NCBI RefSeq assembly: GCF_900102545.1
Contig: NZ_FNBN01000003.1
Span: forward strand, 549,461-613,460
Length of the DNA: 64,000 nt
Reading direction: 5' to 3'
DNA from: Chitinophaga filiformis
Lineage (GTDB): Bacteria > Bacteroidota > Bacteroidia > Chitinophagales > Chitinophagaceae
Under the pieces are notes generated by a model that ran no database searches, was not told the origin of the DNA, and worked only from the letters and a program-made list of their open reading frames with translations. Position numbers and translations under genes: made by a program. Shown one piece after another: positions 43,960-51,149 of the stretch. Each line of letters starts with the position of its first letter. Position 1 is the first letter of the stretch.

Positions 43960-46464
43960 TTATTTCCACTCTGCGGCTTTCTTCTGTTCCCGCATGTTGT
44001 CAAATTTTACCGTCGGGTCTTTTGCACCAGGCGCATTCACAAAGTGATTGAAGCGCTTGCGCAGTTCAGGACTTTCTACCACTTCCTTCCACTCGCATTT
44101 ATATTTATCTACAAGGGCCTGCATTTCTTTGTCCAGCTCTTCTGCTATTCCCAGGCTGTCATTTATCACTACGTTACGCAGGTAGGTAATGCCGCCATCC
44201 AGCTTATTCAGCCATGTTGCAGTACGGGTTAGCGGATCGGCTGTCTTGATGTAGAACATCAGGAAGCGGTCTATGTAACGGATACAGGTTTCGCTGTCCA
44301 GGTCTGCCGCCAGCAGAATAGCGTGCTGTGGTTTGGAACCGCCATTACCACCTACATATAGGTTCCAGCCCTTTTCTGTAGCAATGATGCCAAAGTCTTT
44401 CGACTGTGCTTCTGCACATTCACGGATACAACCGGATACGGCGGACTTGATCTTGTGCGGAGCACGAAGACCGCGGTAACGTTCCTCTATCTGTATGGCA
44501 AAGCTCACACTGTCATGCAATCCGAAACGGCACCAGGTAGAGCCTACGCAGCTTTTAACTGTACGCAGGGCTTTTCCGTAGGCATGACCACTTTCGAAAC
44601 CTGCTTCGATCAGTTCTTCCCAGATATCTGGCAGGTCGCTCAGGTGAGCGCCGAAAAGATCGATACGTTGTCCGCCGGTGATCTTGGTATACAGGTTATA
44701 TTTCAGGGCCACCTGTGCGATGACCAGTAATTTAGCGGGAGTGATTTCTCCTCCGGGGATGCGGGGTACTACAGAGTAGGTACCACCTTTCTGGATATTG
44801 GCGAGGAAACGGTCATTGGAATCCTGCACTACATCATTACCCTTATCCAGGATCATATCATTCCAGAGGCTGGCCATGATAGAAGCCACAACGGGTTTAC
44901 ATACTTCACAACCATCACCGTGACCATAGTGGTCCAGCGCTTCATCGAAGGAGCGGACATCTTTAATACGGATCAGGTCATAGAGTTCCTGACGGGAGTA
45001 AGCAAAGTGTTCGCAGATAACGTTGCGGATATATTTACCCTGGGCTTTCATGGTGCCGGTAATGAGGTCTTTCACCATTGGCGTACAACCTCCGCAGCAG
45101 GTGCCTGCCTTGGTACATTTCTTAACGGCGTCCAGAGTTTCGTTGCCAGCTTCCACAGCGCCACAGATAGCGCCTTTGCTCACGCTTTCGCAGCTGCAGA
45201 TGATGGCATCGTCCGGCAGACCCAGTACGCCTGGACCAGCCTCCTGGCTACCACCACGGGAACCCAGCAGCACATCTTCAGGGTTAGGAGGGAGGACTAC
45301 TTTGTTTTTGGATGTCTGCAACAGCATATTATAGGCGTCTGCATCACCGATCAGGATACCACCCAGGAGGTATTTTCCGTCGTTGGTGATGCTGATACGT
45401 TTATAAACCCCTTTCATGGTATCTTCAAACACGATACTCCGGCTGGTTTCTGCTGACACAAAAGGATCACCGAAGCTGGCCACGTCCACACCTATCAGTT
45501 TCAGTTTGGTGCTCATGTCAAAACCGGTGAAGGTTTTCTGCTGTGCTTCGCCGGCGATATGAGAAGCTACTACTTCCGCCATTTCATATCCTGGTGCCAC
45601 CAGACCGTAGATCATGCCATGATAGAGCGCGCATTCTCCGATGGCATATATCTCAGGATCAGTAGTTTGTAAGTGTTCGTTCACCACGATACCGCCTCTG
45701 TGACCAGTCTCCAGACCGCTCAGTTTAGCCAGTTCGTCCCGTGGTTTGATACCGGCGGAAATCACCAGCATATCTGCTTCCAGTATGCTTTCATCGGCGA
45801 ATTGTAAGCCGGTGATAGTTTCATCGCCCAGTACTTCACTGGTATTTTTATTAGTATGAACCTGTAAACCAAGCTGTTTTAACTGCTGCTCCAGGATGCG
45901 GGAACCACTTTCATCAATCTGCCGGGGCATAAGCCTTGGAGCAAATTCTATTACATGGGTATCTGAAATGCCCAGGTCCAGCAGTGCCTTAGCTGCTTCC
46001 AGACCCAGCAGACCACCACCGATCACTACCCCTCTCTTCGCCTTAGGGGCATAATCGCGCATTAGCTCCAGGTCTTCTATAGTGCGGTAAATAAATACAC
46101 CTTTTTTATCCACCCCAGGAATAGGAGGTACAAAAGCGGAAGAACCCGTGGCAATAACGAGATAGTCATAGGCTTCTGTAATACCTTTATATGAGTGAAC
46201 TGTTTTATTGGAGCGGTCGATCTGCTGAACAGGATCGCCCAGGTGGAGGGTGATATGGTTGGAAGCGTACCAGTCTGCAGGCGCCATTAAAAGGTCATCT
46301 GCTGTTTTGCCGGCAAAAAACTCGCTTAAATGTACACGGTCGTAGGCAGGGCGGGGCTCTTCTCCAAAAACTACGATCTCAGCAGCCTGGGCTGGCAATT
46401 TGGAGAGTATTTTCTCGCAAAACTTGTAGCTAACCATGCCATTGCCTATAATTACAATTTTCAT
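43960..46464 (-). CDS. nirB: Nitrite reductase (NADH) large subunit
   Basis: The 834-aa cytoplasmic enzyme reduces nitrite to ammonium. It has an N-terminal FAD motif (IVIIGNGMVSYKF), an NAD(H) motif (VIGGGLLGLEAAKALLDLG) and BFD-type [2Fe-2S] cysteines (CSCESVSKG and CTKAGTCCGGC, about 425-460). The sirohaem/4Fe-4S domain has C-x5-C in KSCVGSTWC (about 636-645) and C-x3-C in GCIREC, followed by the usual GWNLYVGGNGG. ATG 46464 was chosen; a TTG two codons earlier is in frame. It is the first gene of the minus-strand nitrate operon. Its sirohaem depends on CobA, encoded divergently. Confidence 0.96.
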   Translation of the reverse strand: MKIVIIGNGMVSYKFCEKILSKLPAQAAEIVVFGEEPRPAYDRVHLSEFFAGKTADDLLMAPADWYASNHITLHLGDPVQQIDRSNKTVHSYKGITEAYDYLVIATGSSAFVPPIPGVDKKGVFIYRTIEDLELMRDYAPKAKRGVVIGGGLLGLEAAKALLDLGISDTHVIEFAPRLMPRQIDESGSRILEQQLKQLGLQVHTNKNTSEVLGDETITGLQFADESILEADMLVISAGIKPRDELAKLSGLETGHRGGIVVNEHLQTTDPEIYAIGECALYHGMIYGLVAPGYEMAEVVASHIAGEAQQKTFTGFDMSTKLKLIGVDVASFGDPFVSAETSRSIVFEDTMKGVYKRISITNDGKYLLGGILIGDADAYNMLLQTSKNKVVLPPNPEDVLLGSRGGSQEAGPGVLGLPDDAIICSCESVSKGAICGAVEAGNETLDAVKKCTKAGTCCGGCTPMVKDLITGTMKAQGKYIRNVICEHFAYSRQELYDLIRIKDVRSFDEALDHYGHGDGCEVCKPVVASIMASLWNDMILDKGNDVVQDSNDRFLANIQKGGTYSVVPRIPGGEITPAKLLVIAQVALKYNLYTKITGGQRIDLFGAHLSDLPDIWEELIEAGFESGHAYGKALRTVKSCVGSTWCRFGLHDSVSFAIQIEERYRGLRAPHKIKSAVSGCIRECAEAQSKDFGIIATEKGWNLYVGGNGGSKPQHAILLAADLDSETCIRYIDRFLMFYIKTADPLTRTATWLNKLDGGITYLRNVVINDSLGIAEELDKEMQALVDKYKCEWKEVVESPELRKRFNHFVNAPGAKDPTVKFDNMREQKKAAEWK

Positions 46465-46566
46465 TGCCAAAGATTTGAGTTGATAAATTTAAAACGGTCT
46501 TTATATGCTTAATTATTTAATATGATAACTATTTTCCTGTTCGAGTTGTAAAAAGAGCCGTTTTTT

Positions 46567-46580
46567 ATGATCTGCATCAT
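46567..46580. promoter_or_regulatory. Fnr-like palindrome ATGAT-N4-ATCAT in the nirB/cobA divergent promoter
   Basis: ATGAT (46567-46571), CTGC, ATCAT (46576-46580) contains the core TGAT-N4-ATCA of Fnr/Dnr-type sites (classical consensus TTGAT-N4-ATCAA). It is the most symmetric element of the 195-bp gap between nirB and cobA. It lies about 39 bp before a transcription start inferred from a TAATTTTA box at 46601-46608 on the plus strand. A Crp/Fnr regulator is encoded in the cobA operon, so auto- and cross-regulation is plausible. Confidence 0.5.
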
Positions 46581-46659
46581 GAAATTAGCAATAAGAGTTC
46601 TAATTTTATAGTGGTTAGTCTGATTTTACTCATATAAATATTATTATAATATATCTCGT

Positions 46660-47418
46660 ATGGCATATTTATCTTTGCTGGGTGCAGGACCGGGGGATCC
46701 TGAGCTGATTACTTTAAAGGCTGTGAACGTTATCCGGCAGGCGGATGTAATATTATATGACGCCCTGGTTAATGAGAGCTTATTAAGTTATGCAAAACCA
46801 GGAGCTGTTGTCCGGTTTGTAGGCAAGCGCTACGGGTGCCATTCACTGTCTCAGCAGGAGATCAACCACCTGATCGTGTCTTATGCCCGGAGTCATGGAC
46901 ATGTGGTAAGGTTGAAGGGAGGAGATCCCTTTGTATTTGGCAGGGCTACAGAGGAGATAGCCGCCGCTAAAGGAGCCGGTATCCCCGTACAGGTTGTTCC
47001 CGGTATCTCAAGCGCGCTGGCAGGCCCTGCTGGTCAGATGATACCGCTTACTTCCAGGGGTATTACAGAGAGCTTCTGGGTAACTACCGGTACTACCCTG
47101 ACAGGAGAGATCTCTGCAGATATAGACCTGGCAGCCCGTTCCTCCGCCACTATTATTATATTAATGGCGATGAGCAAGCTGGAGGCTATTATGGATATAT
47201 TTGCAGGGTATGGTAAAAGCAATCTGCCCGTGGCCATCATCCAGAACAGTTCTACTGACCGGGAAAAGGTGGTTACAGGTACAGTTAAAGATATTGTATT
47301 CAAAGCGCAGCATGCCGGCATGTCGAATCCGGCAGTAATTGTGGTAGGAAAAGTGGTGGACCTGAAGGATATGACCGGCACAGTGCAGCAATTAATCGAC
47401 AGGCATGAAGAAAGATAA
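46660..47418 (+). CDS. cobA: Uroporphyrinogen-III C-methyltransferase
   Basis: The 252-aa SAM-dependent enzyme makes precorrin-2, the precursor of sirohaem. The family blocks LLGAGPGDPELITLKA (about 5-20), DVILYDALVNESLL, VRLKGGDPFVFGR (about 84-96) and VVPGISSALAGPA are all present. It is the single-function SUMT form without the CysG dehydrogenase/ferrochelatase domain. Its place opposite nirB, which needs sirohaem, explains its presence here. The last 14 bases overlap the following Crp/Fnr gene. Confidence 0.95.
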   Translation: MAYLSLLGAGPGDPELITLKAVNVIRQADVILYDALVNESLLSYAKPGAVVRFVGKRYGCHSLSQQEINHLIVSYARSHGHVVRLKGGDPFVFGRATEEIAAAKGAGIPVQVVPGISSALAGPAGQMIPLTSRGITESFWVTTGTTLTGEISADIDLAARSSATIIILMAMSKLEAIMDIFAGYGKSNLPVAIIQNSSTDREKVVTGTVKDIVFKAQHAGMSNPAVIVVGKVVDLKDMTGTVQQLIDRHEER

Positions 47419-48097
47419 ACATGGTTGCGATCTGCAATCCTGTATGTTATGTACGTTGTGTATCCCTGCATGGAAACCAGCCATTGCAGCACACAGACAA
47501 AGTTTCACATTAAAAAAAGGTCAGATGCTCTTCCGGGAAGGAGAGCCGGTGAATGGGATCTATTTCGTGAATGCAGGCAAAGTAAAAGTACACAAGCATT
47601 GGGGCGATGACAGAGAACTGATCGTCCGCTTTGCAAAAGAAGGCGACATTGTCGGACACAGAGGTGTGGGCAGTGAAATGGTCTATCCGGTATCGGCAAC
47701 TGCCCTGGAGACAGTAGATCTCTGTTTCATAGACCTGGCCTTCTTTCAGGCTACGCTCGGAGTCAACCATGAATTCCTGCACGCATTGATGATGTTCTAT
47801 GCAAGTGAGTTGCAGGAGTCCGAGAAGAATATGCGCAATCTGGTGCATATGCCTGTAAAGGGACGTATTGCACATGCGCTCCTCGCGCTCCAGAAAAAGT
47901 TCGGTACAAACGAAGAAGGTTGTATTAATATGACGCTCAGCCGGCAGGACCTGGCCTCCTATACCGGTACTACCTACGAAACAGCCTTCCGTATCATGAG
48001 TGAGCTCATACAGGAAGACATTATCGCTATCACCGGTAAGTGTATCGCCGTAAAAGATCCTGCCAGATTAGAGATCCTGGAAGCGGCAGCTGGTTAG
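47405..48097 (+). CDS. Crp/Fnr-family regulator with an N-terminal cysteine cluster
   Basis: A 230-aa transcription factor. An N-terminal cysteine group C8-x4-C13-x2-C16-x2-C19 precedes a cyclic-nucleotide-binding-type beta-barrel (about 35-125, GQMLFREGEPVNGIYFVNAG). A C-terminal winged helix follows (LSRQDLASYTGTTYETAFRI, about 175-194). The cysteine spacing differs from that of E. coli Fnr, but four clustered Cys could bind an Fe-S cluster sensitive to oxygen or NO; that is inference. It overlaps the end of cobA by 14 bp, so the two are co-transcribed. It likely controls the nitrate/nitrite genes through the palindrome at 46567-46580. Its 3' end overlaps the convergent response regulator gene by four bases. 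Confidence 0.9.
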   Translation: MKKDKHGCDLQSCMLCTLCIPAWKPAIAAHRQSFTLKKGQMLFREGEPVNGIYFVNAGKVKVHKHWGDDRELIVRFAKEGDIVGHRGVGSEMVYPVSATALETVDLCFIDLAFFQATLGVNHEFLHALMMFYASELQESEKNMRNLVHMPVKGRIAHALLALQKKFGTNEEGCINMTLSRQDLASYTGTTYETAFRIMSELIQEDIIAITGKCIAVKDPARLEILEAAAG

Positions 48098-48717
48098 AGC
48101 AGTTTATATTCTGACGCCAGCTTCACAACAGAAGTGGTATTGTTTACACCGAACTTCTCCATCAGGTTCTTACGGTGACTTTCCACCGTATGGGTACTGA
48201 TGAATAACTGGTCGGCTATCTGCATGGTGGTTAAACCCTTACCAATCAGCTGTAGGATCTCCTTTTCCCTGCGGGTAATACGTGGTATGGCTTTCAGGAG
48301 TTCCATATCTGCATTCTTCAGCGCTTCTTTGGTGCTGCTGCAGAGGTACTCCTCTCCATCCATAATGGCGTAAATAGCGCGGATGATTTCATTACCCAGT
48401 GCATTCTTCAGCACATAACCACTTGCTCCGTTCTGCAGCATGCTGTGGATGACAGGCTGTTCGTCATGGATGCTCAGCGCAATGATCTTTACATCTTCAT
48501 ACTTCTTTTTCACTTCCCCGCAAAGGGTTACACCACTAATGTCCGGAAGGTTTACGTCCATCAGTATCACATCAGGCTGTCCTTTTTCCAGCGCCTGTAA
48601 TACACTTTTACCGTCTCCGTAATCGCCGTTCAATTCTATTCCTGCATCACTCCGCAGGATGTTCTTCAACCCTTCTACCATGATAGGATGATCTTCTACC
48701 ACTACTACTTTGATCAT
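48094..48717 (-). CDS. NarL/LuxR-family response regulator
   Basis: A 207-aa DNA-binding regulator. The receiver domain has E8/D9, phospho-acceptor D54 in LMDVNLPD, S82 and K104. The LuxR helix-turn-helix is at about 145-205 (ITRREKEILQLIGKGLTTMQ, then STHTVESHRKNLMEKFGV). ATG 48717 was chosen over a TTG at 48729. It is co-transcribed with the HisKA_3 kinase 18 bp upstream. Linkage to the nitrate cluster and the NarX/NarL-like family pairing suggest, but do not prove, control of nitrogen-oxide metabolism. Confidence 0.92.
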   Translation of the reverse strand: MIKVVVVEDHPIMVEGLKNILRSDAGIELNGDYGDGKSVLQALEKGQPDVILMDVNLPDISGVTLCGEVKKKYEDVKIIALSIHDEQPVIHSMLQNGASGYVLKNALGNEIIRAIYAIMDGEEYLCSSTKEALKNADMELLKAIPRITRREKEILQLIGKGLTTMQIADQLFISTHTVESHRKNLMEKFGVNNTTSVVKLASEYKLL

Positions 48718-48735
48718 AACTTCTTTCAATTAAGT

Positions 48736-50724
48736 TTAACTAATGGATGTTGCGCATTCTATGGTAATGGCCGTGCCGGTACCAGGTTCTGACTGGATAT
48801 CTATCTTTCCACCCAGGAATTCCACACGGGCTTCTATATTTGCCAGTCCGGCTCCCTTGAGCTTATTGCCCACGGTTGTATCAAATCCCTTTCCGTCATC
48901 TTCTACAGTGAGGAACAGGGTATTGTCTGTCTGCTGTAATAACACGAGTATCTGCGATGCTTCTGCATGTTTGACGGCATTGTTCACCAGCTCCTGCATA
49001 ATTCTGTATAATACCACCTGTCGTGTATGCTCCATCGTATCTGCCTGAAAATTGAACACCTGGCAGATAATGTTGTCGGTACCCGTCTTTTTCAATCCCC
49101 TGCAATATTCTACAGTAGCCTCTCCGAGGCCATATTTAATCAGTATCTCCGGCATCATGCTGCGGGCGATACGACGCAGTTCATCCATTGCACCATCCAG
49201 TCGCTGTAAGGTATTCTGTACCACTGACTGCCGGTGTACTGTAGTCTGGGAAGGATTCACGGTAGACAGTTCCAGTTTAATACCGGATAAGAGTCCGCCC
49301 AATCCGTCATGCAGGTCGCGCGCCAGTCTTGTACGCTCTTTCTCCTGTCCTTCCAGCATAGCAGAGAGGAGGGATATCTTATGCTCCTGACGGATGCGTT
49401 CTACTTCGAATTCATGCAGCTGCCGTTGTTGTTCCAGCAGTTTGCGGCCGTTACGGTAAAAAAGGTAACTAAGCGCTGCGACTACCAACAGTGATAATAT
49501 GATCACCACCATCAGTGAAATCAACAGCCGGTTCTTCTGCAATGCAAATTCCTGGCGTTCATTCTCGTGCTGTAGCTGGAGGATACGGTTCTCTTTTTCG
49601 GAAGACTGATAATGTGCTTCCAGCTCATGGATCTTTTCCGTTATCTCCCAGTCCTGCAGACTGTCGGCCAGTATAATATACTGTCTAAGGTACTTATAGG
49701 CGTCATCAGGGAAGTGCTGTTTAAATGACAATTCTGCCATCAGGTCCAGCGCATTTAAACGGAAGGGGAAATCTTTCAGCGTAAAGGACAAACGCCCGTA
49801 TTCATCCATCAGCTTCATGGCCTTGTCGTATTGTCCCTGTCTTTCAAAGAGTCTGGCCAGTGAGTACATGTTATTGCAGATAGCCACATTGTAGTTTAGC
49901 CTGCGGGCGATAGTAAGACCGTTGTAAAACATAGTTGTTGCATGGTGATACAACTGATGTTTCACATCCAGCAATCCCTGGTGATAATAATAATCAGCCC
50001 ATATATTAATGGAGTCTACTCCCGTCTTGTCCAGTTTTTCTTTGGCTTCCATCAGATGGGTTTCCATCTTCTGCAGACTATCCAGGTGATACATGCAGCT
50101 GGCCAGGCTTAAATGCCTGCTGGCTATCAGATCGTTATACCGGGCAGGGTCATCATAGCTGGCAAGGCTTTTATAATAATAGGAGATAGCGGTCTTGTAT
50201 TGTGATTTACTGAAGAAGATATCCCCCAGGCTTTGATAGGTAGCGTTCAGCTCAGGAATGGCATGTAGTTTCTCCAGTAAGGGAATGGTCTGCAGGTATT
50301 CTTCCATCTGAAACTGTGCCTGCCCCTTATTACCCAATACTTCTGCCAGGTTAATCCTGATCTGCGCCAGCAGCATACGTCCTTCTCTGCTCGTATCTTT
50401 CAGCATATCTTCTCTGGCAATGAGCAGGTGTTTTTCTGCCTCCTGGAAATTATTAATAGAATTGAACCAGGCACCTATTGCCAGGTAAGTACGTGCAATA
50501 CCGATTTTGTTATCGTGGTCTTCTTCCAGCTGCAAGGCCTGTTTGAAATATTTCAACGCCTGCACAGTATCCCTTAAGGGGAGTTTCCGGGCCAGCCTTA
50601 TATATAGTTCGGAAGATACCTCGTCGGCAGATCCGCGTTTGGTACCCGCTGTAGAATGAGTCTGGGCGCATAACCGGGCAGTTATACAAAATAGGACGAT
50701 AAGTATAGGTATTCTCATGGGCAT
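48736..50724 (-). CDS. TPR-containing sensor histidine kinase, NarX/DegS-type core
   Basis: The 662-aa protein starts with a signal peptide (about 1-20, ending LCAQ), followed by a TPR-rich region (about 40-370) that should lie in the periplasm. A coiled coil and one transmembrane helix (about 401-428) lead to a HisKA_3 domain: RLARDLHDGLGGLLSGIKLE, with the phospho-acceptor His near residue 470. The C-terminal HATPase shows ELVNNAVKHAEA (N-box), VEDDGKGFD (G1) and GAGLANIEARVEFLGG (G2). No PAS or NarX-type nitrate-binding domain is visible. The cognate regulator gene follows directly. The signal sensed by the TPR region is unknown. Confidence 0.9.
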   Translation of the reverse strand: MPMRIPILIVLFCITARLCAQTHSTAGTKRGSADEVSSELYIRLARKLPLRDTVQALKYFKQALQLEEDHDNKIGIARTYLAIGAWFNSINNFQEAEKHLLIAREDMLKDTSREGRMLLAQIRINLAEVLGNKGQAQFQMEEYLQTIPLLEKLHAIPELNATYQSLGDIFFSKSQYKTAISYYYKSLASYDDPARYNDLIASRHLSLASCMYHLDSLQKMETHLMEAKEKLDKTGVDSINIWADYYYHQGLLDVKHQLYHHATTMFYNGLTIARRLNYNVAICNNMYSLARLFERQGQYDKAMKLMDEYGRLSFTLKDFPFRLNALDLMAELSFKQHFPDDAYKYLRQYIILADSLQDWEITEKIHELEAHYQSSEKENRILQLQHENERQEFALQKNRLLISLMVVIILSLLVVAALSYLFYRNGRKLLEQQRQLHEFEVERIRQEHKISLLSAMLEGQEKERTRLARDLHDGLGGLLSGIKLELSTVNPSQTTVHRQSVVQNTLQRLDGAMDELRRIARSMMPEILIKYGLGEATVEYCRGLKKTGTDNIICQVFNFQADTMEHTRQVVLYRIMQELVNNAVKHAEASQILVLLQQTDNTLFLTVEDDGKGFDTTVGNKLKGAGLANIEARVEFLGGKIDIQSEPGTGTAITIECATSIS

Positions 50725-51149
50725 AAATCAGGGCGGAAATATATAATTATTTGAGATACATATTCTTATTATTTTTCCTTTGTAAAAGTATCAATAGGTC
50801 CTCCCTGGGAAAACCCCTGTTTTCCGGGATTTTTTTCCCTGACTTCGTTATTAATTTTGCATTGTGATTTTGAAAGCCCTTGAAGATGATTGTTACAGGT
50901 ATATAGCTGCTTTAATTGTCCCTTAAGATTGTTTAGACCAATGTCTTATGTGGACGGCATGTATACTCCGAAGATATCACAAAGCAAATTACCAGAAATA
51001 TTTTAACCGTCTTTATAGTATCAACATAGTATCACCACGAAGAAAATCGTGGCCATTTTTGTCACGCCCCAGATTGTATTTTTGTTGAAGAACCTTGATG
51101 AAGGGCAGCGGGTGTGTGGACCCGCTGCCATCCACCATCAAAACGAAGA
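50725..51149. other. Intergenic region between catalase and the TPR kinase, 425 bp
   Basis: I see no gene. It holds the hairpin behind the catalase gene (51104-51129) and a second hairpin at 50808-50825 (GGAAAAC / GTTTTCC, loop CCCT) followed by GGG and seven Ts on the plus strand. An AT-rich stretch before the kinase start (50725-50790) must contain the kinase promoter; on the minus strand TACTTTTA near 50780-50790 is a near match to TAnnTTTG. Confidence 0.5.
51104..51129 (-). terminator. GC-rich hairpin downstream of the catalase gene
   Basis: A 10-bp perfect stem GGCAGCGGGT / ACCCGCTGCC with a six-base loop lies 21 nt past the catalase stop. The T-run that should follow on the minus strand is weak, so it is a probable rather than certain intrinsic terminator. 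Confidence 0.5.
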
